Shown one piece after another: positions 27,549 through 35,994 of a stretch of 64,000 nucleotides of DNA. Below the pieces are notes generated by a model. It was not told the DNA's origin, searched no databases, and saw only the letters and a program-made list of their open reading frames with translations. Position numbers and translations under genes: made by a program. Each line of letters opens with the position of its first letter. The first letter of the stretch is position 1. This stretch comes from Prosthecobacter debontii (lineage in GTDB: Bacteria > Verrucomicrobiota > Verrucomicrobiia > Verrucomicrobiales > Verrucomicrobiaceae). The stretch is taken from the NCBI GenBank assembly GCA_945869675.1, contig CAMBPS010000002.1, positions 25,658 to 89,657 of the forward strand, given 5' to 3'.

Positions 27549-27752
27549 ATGACAACAATCGAAATCAAAGGCGACTGGAACATCCTTAAAGGCAACCTCA
27601 AACAAAAGTGGGCGAGGCTAACGGATGACGATCTTCAGCTAATTGAAGGCCAAGAAGATGAACTTCTAGGCCGCATCCAAAAACGCACTGGCGAAAGTCG
27701 TGAAGCCGTAGAAGCCACGATCGAAGAATACCGTGCGGCCCTTGCGATCTAA
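27549..27752 (+). CDS. CsbD family stress protein
   Basis: The protein has 67 aa. It begins TTIEIKGDWNILKGNLKQKWARLTDDDL, followed by EGQEDELLGRIQKRTG, which is the CsbD/YjbJ fold signature (WNxLKGxxKQKWGxLTDDDL). CsbD-like proteins are small, abundant, hydrophilic proteins of the general stress response; their molecular role is not settled. It is the first gene of a cluster with an entericidin-like peptide and a BON-domain protein. A dyad shared with the BON gene precedes it at identical spacing. Confidence 0.95.
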   Translation: MTTIEIKGDWNILKGNLKQKWARLTDDDLQLIEGQEDELLGRIQKRTGESREAVEATIEEYRAALAI

Positions 27753-27812
27753 ACAAGCATTGGCACACGGCCAGCCGTGAAGCGCCCCTACCACATCAGC
27801 CCAGATCAAACC

Positions 27813-27956
27813 ATGAAAACAAAACACACACGTCTCAGTCTCCTTCTCCTCCTCTCCATTCTCGGAAGCATGATCGGCTCAAGTTGCCGGACATTCCGAG
27901 GCTTTGGCCAAGATGTCAAGCACGCAGGAACTCATATCGAACACGCGGCACGTTAG
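27813..27956 (+). CDS. Entericidin-like small lipoprotein
   Basis: This is a 47-residue gene. KTKHTRLSLLLLLSILGSMIGSSC is a lipoprotein signal with Cys25 in SSC. The mature part RTFRGFGQDVKHAGTHIEHAAR matches the entericidin A/B pattern (C-x-T-x-x-G-x-G-x-D-x-x-x-x-G-x-x-I). Entericidins are tiny outer-membrane lipoproteins linked to stationary-phase and osmotic stress. The gene lies 60 bp after csbD, and a strong terminator follows at 27979, so the two likely share an mRNA. The ATG at 27813 has no strong Shine-Dalgarno. It could be missed by automated callers because of its size. Confidence 0.82.
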   Translation: MKTKHTRLSLLLLLSILGSMIGSSCRTFRGFGQDVKHAGTHIEHAAR

Positions 27957-27978
27957 TCTCTGCTGCCATTCGATAACG

Positions 27979-28021
27979 AGGCGCTGTCGCAACCCCCATG
28001 AGGTTTGTAACAGCGCCTTTT
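27979..28021 (+). terminator. Rho-independent terminator after the entericidin-like gene
   Basis: AGGCGCTGT (27979-27987) pairs perfectly with ACAGCGCCT (28010-28018), followed by TTTT. An inner AACC/GGTT stem adds stability. It separates the csbD/entericidin unit from the BON gene. Confidence 0.85.
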
Positions 28022-28043
28022 CATGTCCCGTCATTAGTAGCGA

Positions 28044-28063
28044 AGAGTAGGGTTAGACCCCAT
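28044..28063 (+). promoter_or_regulatory. Dyad element upstream of the BON gene
   Basis: The core is GTAGGGTTAGACCCCAT with the dyad GGGT-TAG-ACCC (28050-28060). The dyad ends 39 nt before the ATG at 28099, the same distance as the copy before csbD. Confidence 0.55.
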
Positions 28064-28098
28064 CGCTTTAGATCCCACAATGGCTCAACGTGAGATCC

Positions 28099-28911
28099 AT
28101 GAAAATCCACACCACATCGCAAGTCCGTCATCCCATTCAAAAGCACATCAGTGCCCCATGTTTGACACTGGCCCTGACCGCCATTTTACTGAGTCAGACT
28201 TCACTCAAGGCTACAGAAACAGATGACCGCATTGTCGAGTCAGCCAACTCGTCCTATGTCTTCAAAACTTATCTCGCCAAGGACACGGTCAAAACAGACT
28301 CTGTCGATGGCGTGGTGACTCTGACAGGCAGCGTCCATGAAGAATCCCACCGAATGCTGGCCCAAGACACCGTCGCAGGACTGCCTGGCGTCAAGAGCGT
28401 GAACAACCAAATTCAAACGAAAGAAAGTCCTCCGGAAAATTCAGATACTTGGCTTTACATGAAAGTGAAAAGCACGCTTGCCTATCATCGCAGCGTGAGT
28501 GCTTTTAACACTCAGGTCGAAATCAAAGAAGGCGTGGCAACCCTGAAAGGAGAAGCGTCCAGCCAAGCCCAGAAAGACCTAGTGACTGAGTTCTGCCAAG
28601 ATGTGATCGGCATCAAAAGCGTGAGCAATGAAATGACCGTGACCAACCCAAGTCAACCTTCAGCTCCGACCCTCGCAGAAATGATTGATGACGCATCGAT
28701 CACTGCGCAGGTCCGGATGGCTCTGCTGTCTCACCGCTCAACGAGCAATCTGCGCACTTCGGTGACGACCGCTGAGGGTGTCGTCACCGTCAGTGGCAAG
28801 GCAGAGAATATCGCTGAGAAATCCCTCGTGACAAAGCTTGTCACGGACATCCATGGCGTCAAAAGCGTGATCAATAACATGACCGTCATTACGACGGCCG
28901 CCGCTAACTAA
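28099..28911 (+). CDS. Exported protein with three BON domains (OsmY-like)
   Basis: The protein has 270 aa from the ATG at 28099; a GTG three codons upstream is an alternative. The N-terminal segment ISAPCLTLALTAILLSQTSLKATE is a signal peptide. Three BON domains follow (about 43-107, 112-185 and 195-265), each with VDGVVTLTGSV / EGVATLKGEA / EGVVTVSGKA and GVKSVNNQI, GIKSVSNEM or GVKSVINNM. BON domains bind phospholipid membranes, and OsmY-type proteins stabilise the periplasm under osmotic stress. Its place after CsbD and an entericidin-like gene, with a shared upstream dyad, fits an envelope-stress role. Confidence 0.93.
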   Translation: MKIHTTSQVRHPIQKHISAPCLTLALTAILLSQTSLKATETDDRIVESANSSYVFKTYLAKDTVKTDSVDGVVTLTGSVHEESHRMLAQDTVAGLPGVKSVNNQIQTKESPPENSDTWLYMKVKSTLAYHRSVSAFNTQVEIKEGVATLKGEASSQAQKDLVTEFCQDVIGIKSVSNEMTVTNPSQPSAPTLAEMIDDASITAQVRMALLSHRSTSNLRTSVTTAEGVVTVSGKAENIAEKSLVTKLVTDIHGVKSVINNMTVITTAAAN

Positions 28912-29021
28912 CAGTCTCGTCAAGCACGGGTGATGCGGGCGAAAACGCTTCATCCTCCGTGCTTTTCCTTTCACTGCGAGCAGGCCGAGCCTGCGCGCCG
29001 ACTTCTTCCTCTTCTCTTTTG

Positions 29022-30551
29022 ATGAAACGATCTATCTCAGCTTTGATCTGCGCTCTGGCGTTGGCCATGCCCGCACTTCCCGCGCTATCTCAGGAAGCCG
29101 CCTCCTTGGACTTCTTTTACAACAACCTCGCCAATCAAGGCAACTGGCAGGACGTAGGTCAATATGGCTACTGTTGGCAGCCCGCGAATGTTGGTTCCGA
29201 CTGGCAGCCTTACAGTGATGGCAGATGGGTTTACACGGATGCCGGCTGGACGTGGGACTCTTATGAGCCTTTTGGTTGGGCTGTTTATCACTACGGTCGC
29301 TGGGTCAATACCAACCAGATTGGCTGGGTCTGGGTTCCCGGCACTCAATGGGGTCCGGGCTGGGTTTCCTGGCGGCACAGCTCGCAGTACGTTGGATGGG
29401 CCCCCTTACCCCCTGAGGCCCTTTTTATGCGAGCGCTTGGCTTGAGTGGCTGGGTGGATGATTATTACAACATCGGGCCTAACAACTATCGCTTTGTTGA
29501 AAACCGCAACTTCGGTGCTCGGCGCATGGACTCCGTCTTTATCGATCAGCGGCAGAATGTCTCGATCATCCATCAAACCACCAACATCACCAACATCACC
29601 TATATAAACAATGTCGTTCACAATGGTGGCCTAGGCTTTGATCAGCAATCACGTCAGAGCAAGGACCCGCTTCATCGCTATAAGCTAGAGCGCAGGCAAG
29701 ACTTCGATCACCAGGTTCAACGGCAATCTGACGATCGTCTCAGATCGCGTATCCAGGGTGATTCGCTGAGCGTTCTGGCTTTGCCTTTCACCCGACATTC
29801 GTCCGGTGCTCCGCAAATACTATCGAAACGACTGCCGCGCGCGGAAGTCAATCATGGTTGGAAAAATGCCGGCTCTGCAACCGAGATCGCAAACCTGCGT
29901 TCTAAGTTAAAGCACCAATCCAAAGCACCCCAGCAGCTTCCGCCGCCGACGGTCTTCGAAAAAGCTCCCTCTGAACCCCACGCGGAGCGTGGCACGCCTC
30001 AATCCAAAGGACGGTCAGCCATTCAGACCACGCCTCCAGCAAACACAGGGCCCAAAACAACAGGCGCTGCAGATCCACGAGATAGGCCACCCCCCGCAGA
30101 GAAGAAGCCCAACGCGGCTGACGCCCCACCGACACCTAGAGCACCAGTGCCCATGCCTCCGGTTCGAAAGCCCGCAGACAAAGCCAATTCTGGAGGTCGA
30201 AATAAAGCCGTCCATCCACAAATTCCGCGCACCGAGACACGACCTCAGCACAAGATTGAAACGAATCCCAAGACCCAAGATCGCCTGCCACAGACAGCAC
30301 CGTCAGTCACTCCGCGGCCCCGTTTGGAACCAAAACCGACCCTGCCACGGATCACTCCGCAAAAACCTGAAACCTCAAGACCTCAGCCGCAACGCCCAGC
30401 CCCTAAGCCTAGACCGCCACAAATCCAGAAACCGCCGCTGCCAGCGCAACCCCCAGCCAAGGTCACCCCACCGAGACCTAACCAATTCCGCCAACCCAAA
30501 AGCCCCACAAAACTTCAGCTCAAAAAACCAGACTCTCTTCCGAAGAAATAA
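29022..30551 (+). CDS. DUF6600 domain protein with proline-rich tail
   Basis: The protein has 509 aa from the ATG at 29022; 21 more codons are open upstream, but this start gives the signal KRSISALICALALAMPALPALSQ. Residues about 28-130 are the Trp/Tyr/Gly-rich DUF6600 region (YCWQP, GWTWDSYEPFGWAVYHYGRWV, WVWVPGTQWGPGWVSWR). The middle is charged, and residues from about 290 to the end are extremely rich in Pro, Lys, Gln and Arg, likely disordered and cationic. Its function is unknown. It lies 110 bp after the BON gene and may be an envelope protein of the same stress cluster. Confidence 0.85.
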   Translation: MKRSISALICALALAMPALPALSQEAASLDFFYNNLANQGNWQDVGQYGYCWQPANVGSDWQPYSDGRWVYTDAGWTWDSYEPFGWAVYHYGRWVNTNQIGWVWVPGTQWGPGWVSWRHSSQYVGWAPLPPEALFMRALGLSGWVDDYYNIGPNNYRFVENRNFGARRMDSVFIDQRQNVSIIHQTTNITNITYINNVVHNGGLGFDQQSRQSKDPLHRYKLERRQDFDHQVQRQSDDRLRSRIQGDSLSVLALPFTRHSSGAPQILSKRLPRAEVNHGWKNAGSATEIANLRSKLKHQSKAPQQLPPPTVFEKAPSEPHAERGTPQSKGRSAIQTTPPANTGPKTTGAADPRDRPPPAEKKPNAADAPPTPRAPVPMPPVRKPADKANSGGRNKAVHPQIPRTETRPQHKIETNPKTQDRLPQTAPSVTPRPRLEPKPTLPRITPQKPETSRPQPQRPAPKPRPPQIQKPPLPAQPPAKVTPPRPNQFRQPKSPTKLQLKKPDSLPKK

Positions 30552-30584
30552 CAGGTATACGAAGACATACTGACGACTCAGTCC

Positions 30585-31871
30585 TCAGGCCACAATCTCC
30601 TTCAAAACACCCGAGCTGTCACCGTGACGCTCGACATTGACACCAATGCCATGAAGCATCGTCAGCCAGGTGTTGCACAAGGGCGTGTCCTTTGGCGCGA
30701 CGATGTTGTGGCCGAGCTTGAGACCAGCGCCACCACCGGTGAGTAGCGTGGGGCAATTGTCGAGGTTGTGCTCGGTGCGGATATTGCTGCCATAGGCCAG
30801 CGCGACGTGATCGAAGAGGCGACTGCCATCGGCTTCCTTTGTGGCTTTGAGCTTGTCGATGAGTCCGGCGAGGAGTTCGCTTTGCGTTAGATCGCGCTTT
30901 TGGGAGGCCGCGAACTTTTCGCCCATGGTCGAATGGTAGTGACTCATGTCATGAGGGGCCACTTTAATGCCGATGCTCGTCATCAGCGTGCTCACTGGCT
31001 GCCGATAGGTCAGCACGCGGGTGCTGTCGGTCTGCATCGCGGCGATGATGATGTCATACATGATCTTGATCTCCTCTTTGCCTGCGAGGCCTTCCTGCGG
31101 CTGAGGGATCGGAGCCTTCGGCTGCGGCACACCGATCCATTGCTCGTCTTTGCTGAGACGTGTCTCGATGTCGCGGATGCCTTGGAAGTATTCGTCGAGC
31201 TTGGCCTTATCGTTTTTGCCGAGGTCTCGCTGCATCGCCTTCGCGTTCTCCATCACCGTGTCGAGCACGCTACGCTTCTGCGCCAGCATGGCCTTCTGTT
31301 GCTCGATGGGCGTCGTGTCTTTCGAGAAGAGCCGATGAAACGCCTCCACGGGGCCTTTGTGACCACCGATGGGTTTTCCACTCACATCCCAAGCCATCGA
31401 AAGCCCCGGCCCGTGTCCAGAGGCCTCCGCATTCTCGCTGCCATTCAGTTGCAGGGAGGCAAATCGCGTATCCATGCCCAGCTTCGCTGCCGCCACCTGA
31501 TCTGCCGAGATGCTGTTGTGAAAGGTCTGCCCCGGCTCCGCGAAACGATTTGCACCCGTGAGCCACATCGTGCTGCCCCAGTGGCCTTCGTTCGAGTATT
31601 TGTTCCAAAGCCCCTGCACCACCGTGAAGTCCGCCTTGTGCCTTGCCAACGGCTTCAAACCCTCCGGCAGCACGTAGTCCTTGCCCGTCTGCTTGATATC
31701 CGGAAACCACGTCTCCGTGGTGATGCCCCAACCGAAGCCAAGGAACACCAACCGCTTCGGCGGTGCCACAGGAGTCGCTGCTGAAGCAAAGCGACGAAAG
31801 CCCAGCGACTCAAGCGCAGGCAAGGCAATTAGTGAGGAACTGGACTGGAGGAAGTGACGGCGATTTTTCAT
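30585..31871 (-). CDS. DUF1552 family Tat-exported protein (copy 2)
   Basis: The protein has 428 aa. The Tat-like signal NRRHFLQSSSSLIALPALESLG is followed by KRLVFLGFGWGITTETWFPD. It is very close to the protein at 37.0 kb: both have EGLKPLARH, WGSTMWLTGANR or WGSTFWLTGANR, PGQTFHNSISADQVAAA or PGQSFHNSISADQVAAA, and YGSNIRTEHNLDNCPTLLTGG or YGSNIRTIHYLDNCPTLLTGG. It is the last gene of a six-gene minus-strand run, 34 bp after the long DUF1592 cytochrome. DUF1552/DUF1592 pairing is common in these phyla, so the two probably act together in the periplasm. The reaction is unknown. Confidence 0.92.
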   Translation of the reverse strand: MKNRRHFLQSSSSLIALPALESLGFRRFASAATPVAPPKRLVFLGFGWGITTETWFPDIKQTGKDYVLPEGLKPLARHKADFTVVQGLWNKYSNEGHWGSTMWLTGANRFAEPGQTFHNSISADQVAAAKLGMDTRFASLQLNGSENAEASGHGPGLSMAWDVSGKPIGGHKGPVEAFHRLFSKDTTPIEQQKAMLAQKRSVLDTVMENAKAMQRDLGKNDKAKLDEYFQGIRDIETRLSKDEQWIGVPQPKAPIPQPQEGLAGKEEIKIMYDIIIAAMQTDSTRVLTYRQPVSTLMTSIGIKVAPHDMSHYHSTMGEKFAASQKRDLTQSELLAGLIDKLKATKEADGSRLFDHVALAYGSNIRTEHNLDNCPTLLTGGGAGLKLGHNIVAPKDTPLCNTWLTMLHGIGVNVERHGDSSGVLKEIVA

Positions 31872-31905
31872 GATTAAGTGATAGAGTGGAACGTCGTTCG
31901 AGTGG

Positions 31906-34900
31906 CTATTTCCTGTGAAATTCTTTGCTGGAAGCCAGTGCGATAAAAAACTCCTTCACCGCAAAATCTTTCGCTTTGGCTTTTTTGACAATGTCATCCG
32001 CAAGCGCGGCATCGGTGAAGCCATAGGGCCTGCCAAGCGCATACTCGATGAGCGCCTCGGTAAAACCTCTCGCGAAATTTCCGCTCTGGTCAGCGATTTG
32101 ATCGCGGAGGTCGAAGTAGGTTTGGAAAGTGGGGCCGTTGTGGAATTGGCCGGCGGGGTCGATGGGCCAGTCTTTTTTGGTTTTGGGGTCGTGATCGATT
32201 GCCCGCCATTTGCCGGCAGCGTTGAAGTTTTCCAGGCCGAAGCCGATGGGGTCGATCTTGCGATGGCATTGCAAGCACTGCGGCTCTTCTTGATGGGCGA
32301 GGAGATGCTCACGCGGGCTGATGGGTTTGCCGGCGAGGCGGTCGAGCTGCGGGACGTTGGGCGGGGCGGGCGGTGGCGGGTTGTGCAGGAGTTTGCGCAG
32401 CACCCAGGCACCGCGTTCGACCGGGCTGGTGCGTTCGCCATTGCTGCCCATGGCGAGGATGGCAGCCATGCCGAGCAGGCCGCCGCGTGGGGAGTTGGCG
32501 GGGAGTTTGACCTTTTGAAACGCATCGCCGCTGATGCCTTCGATACCGTAGTAGGTGGCGAGCAGACCGTTGACGTGGATTTCGTCGCTCTTGAGCAATT
32601 TCGTGAGGCTGCCGTTGTTGCGCAGCAGGTGGGCGAAGGTTTCATAGACCTCGCGGCGGGCGGCGGCCTTGGCGCTTTCGTCGAAGTCGCGGAACTGTTT
32701 GGTGTCGAACTGAAAGAAATCGAGACGGTCCATGCCGAGCCATTGATGCACGAAACCGCTAACAAACTCGTCCGCCTTCGGGCTGTCGATGAAGCGATCC
32801 ACCTCGCGGGCGATGACTTCGGGTTTCGATAGATCTGCTTCGAGCAGTGGTTCATCCGGTGGAGCGCTCCAGAGGAAGTAGGACAGACGTGAGGCGAGTT
32901 CGGGAGGTGACAGCGATCTCGGCCTTTCATCTTTTACCCCCAACCTTTTACCAGCCTCGTCTTTTGGTAAAAGATTCGGGGTAAAAGATTGGGGACCCGT
33001 TTCCTGAAGATACAAAAACCCCGGCGAGGCCAGAATGACGCTCAAAGGCTCGCAGATGGCCTTATCGAAGCTGTCTCCGGCTTTGAGGTGTGTTGCATGC
33101 AAAATCGTCAATTTGTTCAAAAAGGCTGCGGAAGGCGTTTTGCCGCGAAAGGCACGTTTAGCGAAGGTTTCGAGCACTTGGCGTGCATTCGTCTCACCTG
33201 TAGCGAGCACGGGTGGAAAGCTTGTTTTGGCATTCGCGGGCGCGAGCGGGCCTTCGTATTCGATCCAGTCGATCCACAGCACGGGATCGCGCTGTTTGGC
33301 ATCGGTGATCAATCGAGTGCGACCAGGCAGGCTGATGGTTTCTTTTTTCAGCGGGCGCTTTTCGAAGAGCACAAACTTCCGTGGGCCACCGGCGACGATC
33401 TTGAAAGGAAGCTCGATGACCTCAGGCTGGTCGAGCGTGTCGGTGATTTGTTTGTTCGCGAGGAAGGTGCGGTCGTCTTTGTCGATGGGGCTGGCTTCGA
33501 CAAAGGTGAGAAACGCCCGTTCGCTCGGTATGTCCGGCACGCGACCGATCTTCACGCGCATCACGTAGTCGCCGGACGCGAGGTCGGCGGGCAGGTCGAT
33601 AGCGTATTCGCAGGTTTCCTGCATGGTGTTGTCGAGAAAGAGGCCCGTCTTCGACAGCGGTCGATCAAGGTATTGCTGGAACCAGCGGTTGTTGCTGTCC
33701 CACACGACCTTGGCGAACTCGGCGTGCGATTTGTCGGTGAAGTCGAACTCCTTCAGCCGCTTCTCATCACCGCCAGCGGCCTTCCACTTGGCGTATTGCT
33801 CATTGAGATACTTGAAGCGCAAATGCCCGCGCTCGACCTCCGCGCGGCGTTTCTCCGGCTCGATGCGCTCAACTTTGGCGATGGGCGCTTGCTTCACGAT
33901 CGGGCCTTCCCACTCCACCCAATCGATCCACAACGCGGAGGGAGGTCCCACGCCGGTGGCTTTCTGCGCAGCGGTGTAGAGTTCGTGATCGAGCTTCACA
34001 TCCCGCTTCTCGCGCAGCACAAAGGTTCGAGGACCATCGGAAGCGAGGCTCACCGGCACCTCAATGATCTGCGGTGCATCGGTGGTGCCGCTGATTTGGA
34101 ACGTTTGCATCAATGTGAAGTCTTCATCGCCCGCCTTACGACTGCCGAGCGCGACGAAGTGCTGCTCCTTCGGCGTGCCCTTCACCGCACCAATACGGAA
34201 ACGCAGCAGGTAGTCGCCCGGCTCGGCTTTTTCGACCTCGTGCTTCGTTTTGAGCCAGCCGGAGGGCTGCTCCGGTGGCAGCGTGATGACCTCTTCCTTG
34301 TGGACGTTGTAGATCGTCAAATACGCGCCAGTCTTGGTGAGCGGATCGTTCAAGTAACGCTCAAAACTCGGCCCATGCTGCTCAAAGCTACGGATGCGGA
34401 ACTTCGCCTCCTGCTCGTCCGGGATTCCCTTCTGCGGCTGCTTGGTCTCCATGAACTTTTTCGCCGCCTCGTAACCACCTTTGAAGTAGCCCTTGTAAGT
34501 GCCGCCGACCATCGCGTTCGCATGCAGCTCGACCTCGCGACGTTGTTTGATCGTACTAGCGATGGGCTTGGCTGCACTCGCGCTCGCCACCTCGATCCAA
34601 TCAATCCACAGCGCGAACTCCGGTCCGATGCCGTTGCGCTTCTTTGCTTCGGCAAAGAGGCGATGCGCGACCTCCTCGGACTCGTAGCTGCCTTTCTCCT
34701 GGAAGAAGAAGCCGTGGCCGTTGAGCGGCGAAAACTTCAGCGGAATCTCGATCACCTGCGGCTTCTCCATCGTGCCGGTGACCTGATGGCTACTCGTCAC
34801 CGCACGCACGCCGCTGTCATGCTGCGAGCCAAACTCAACGAAGTGCCGCTCCTTGGTCGTGTTGCTCGTGGCCGCGATGCGCGCACGCACCACGTAGTCG

Positions 34901-35994
34901 CCCGCTGGCCAGTCACCAGGGATGCGGAAGGGCTGATACGGATTCGCGAACACATCCTCGATGGTCAGGAAGCTGCCCGTCTTCGCCGCCGGATGCGCCA
35001 GGTAAGCACGCTGCTGCGGCACGGAATGCACCCAGTTCCGCCGACCCTGTTCGTCCGCATGCACCGCATCCGTGAAACCAAAGTCCACGGGTGAGGACGC
35101 GCCGGTGATCCTCTGCCACGCGAAGAAGAGATGCGTTGCATTACCTTTCTTCTCCGCGCGGATCTGCGCGACGACATCTGCATTTTCAGGCCTCGCCGCC
35201 GCTGCATTCACCGCCGCCGTCCACTTCTCGTAGCGCTCATGCGCATCCGTGCGCTCCTTTAGCGACACCCCGATGCGAGCATTCCGCTCCTCCGCCTCCA
35301 CATGCATCAAGCGCGACTTGGCGGCCGTCGGCACAATGAATCGTGCGAAGTGCTCATCCAGCGCCTGACGTCCGAGCGCGAGGTATTGCTCGAATTGATC
35401 CGATGACATGAAGAGCGACGATCCCACGGTATCAAAAGTGCCCGCGCCACCATCGGCAGGCAGTTCGTTCACCCGCAAGTCCACGCCGAGCAGATCGCGG
35501 ATCGTGTTCTTGTATTCACGCCGGTTCAGTCGACGCATCGCGATCTTGCCACCGCTGTCGCTCAGCACCGCTCGCGCCGTCACGAGCATGCGCGAGAGGT
35601 CATCAAGGAAATCCGTCTTCGCCGCCGCATCAGGCTGCTTTTCATCCTCAGGCGGCATGTCGCCCGAGTTGATCGAGTTCAGCACCTTTTGCCACAGATC
35701 CGCCTTTTCGACCGTGTCCACGCTGAACGCGATGTCATCGAGCCGCACCTTCCCCTTCTGCTTCTCGGCGTTGTGACAGTTCAGGCAGTTGTCTTTGAAA
35801 AAGGCACGGTGTTTGGCGTCGAGTGTGGCTTGAGGCTGCTGGGCAACGGATGCGCAGGAAAGTAGGCCCAGGGCTATGAGGATGGCTTTTGGCTGGTAAA
35901 AGGCTTGGGGTAAAAGATTGGAGAATGGATTGAAACCTTTTACCCCCAATCTTTTACCAGCCAGTTCAATGTGTATCATTTCGAGGCCGTTCAT
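31906..35994 (-). CDS. Giant DUF1592-family cytochrome with repeat insertions
   Basis: The protein has 1362 aa from the ATG at 35994, which overlaps the stop of the upstream gene as ATGA, favouring translational coupling; ATG 35979 and 36039 are alternatives. A hydrophobic signal-like segment (KAILIALGLLSCASVA) sits at about residue 37, pushed inward by a palindromic repeat. Domain order: haem site CLNCH; DUF1587 ([19 protein letters not shown]); three tandem units of about 220 aa, each ending in LWIDWIE or LWIDWVE (nucleotides about 34580-35250, 33905-34560 and 33245-33880); DUF1595 (FAKRAFRGK); DUF1592 ([20 protein letters not shown]); DUF1588 ([18 protein letters not shown]) and DUF1585. 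A second repeat is in frame just before DUF1592. This is a c-type cytochrome of unknown function. Confidence 0.9.
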   Translation of the reverse strand: MNGLEMIHIELAGKRLGVKGFNPFSNLLPQAFYQPKAILIALGLLSCASVAQQPQATLDAKHRAFFKDNCLNCHNAEKQKGKVRLDDIAFSVDTVEKADLWQKVLNSINSGDMPPEDEKQPDAAAKTDFLDDLSRMLVTARAVLSDSGGKIAMRRLNRREYKNTIRDLLGVDLRVNELPADGGAGTFDTVGSSLFMSSDQFEQYLALGRQALDEHFARFIVPTAAKSRLMHVEAEERNARIGVSLKERTDAHERYEKWTAAVNAAAARPENADVVAQIRAEKKGNATHLFFAWQRITGASSPVDFGFTDAVHADEQGRRNWVHSVPQQRAYLAHPAAKTGSFLTIEDVFANPYQPFRIPGDWPAGDYVVRARIAATSNTTKERHFVEFGSQHDSGVRAVTSSHQVTGTMEKPQVIEIPLKFSPLNGHGFFFQEKGSYESEEVAHRLFAEAKKRNGIGPEFALWIDWIEVASASAAKPIASTIKQRREVELHANAMVGGTYKGYFKGGYEAAKKFMETKQPQKGIPDEQEAKFRIRSFEQHGPSFERYLNDPLTKTGAYLTIYNVHKEEVITLPPEQPSGWLKTKHEVEKAEPGDYLLRFRIGAVKGTPKEQHFVALGSRKAGDEDFTLMQTFQISGTTDAPQIIEVPVSLASDGPRTFVLREKRDVKLDHELYTAAQKATGVGPPSALWIDWVEWEGPIVKQAPIAKVERIEPEKRRAEVERGHLRFKYLNEQYAKWKAAGGDEKRLKEFDFTDKSHAEFAKVVWDSNNRWFQQYLDRPLSKTGLFLDNTMQETCEYAIDLPADLASGDYVMRVKIGRVPDIPSERAFLTFVEASPIDKDDRTFLANKQITDTLDQPEVIELPFKIVAGGPRKFVLFEKRPLKKETISLPGRTRLITDAKQRDPVLWIDWIEYEGPLAPANAKTSFPPVLATGETNARQVLETFAKRAFRGKTPSAAFLNKLTILHATHLKAGDSFDKAICEPLSVILASPGFLYLQETGPQSFTPNLLPKDEAGKRLGVKDERPRSLSPPELASRLSYFLWSAPPDEPLLEADLSKPEVIAREVDRFIDSPKADEFVSGFVHQWLGMDRLDFFQFDTKQFRDFDESAKAAARREVYETFAHLLRNNGSLTKLLKSDEIHVNGLLATYYGIEGISGDAFQKVKLPANSPRGGLLGMAAILAMGSNGERTSPVERGAWVLRKLLHNPPPPAPPNVPQLDRLAGKPISPREHLLAHQEEPQCLQCHRKIDPIGFGLENFNAAGKWRAIDHDPKTKKDWPIDPAGQFHNGPTFQTYFDLRDQIADQSGNFARGFTEALIEYALGRPYGFTDAALADDIVKKAKAKDFAVKEFFIALASSKEFHRK
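32929..32989. repeat. Palindromic element, copy A (in frame inside a gene)
   Basis: The left arm at 32929-32952 is inverted at 32966-32989 with 3 mismatches in 24 and a 13-nt loop. Each arm contains two octamers 6 bp apart (CTTTTACC-N6-CTTTTACC, then GGTAAAAG-N6-GGTAAAAG). On the coding strand it reads through without a stop and encodes about 20 residues containing AGKRLGVKDE. Confidence 0.85.
35891..35962. repeat. Palindromic element, copy B (N-terminal coding region)
   Basis: The element is 72 bp. GGTAAAAG-N6-GGTAAAAG is followed by a loop of about 20 nt and CTTTTACC-N6-CTTTTACC, with the outer ends GGCT/AGCC also paired. It lies in frame between the start codon and the hydrophobic signal segment of the long DUF1592 gene, and encodes AGKRLGVKG again. 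The arm order is reversed relative to copy A. Confidence 0.88.

Noticed and set aside
32989..35094. A 701-codon open frame on the plus strand
   Set aside because: It is antisense to the long DUF1592 gene, whose minus-strand frame has clear domains. The translation is not like any family; the opening is due to codon bias.
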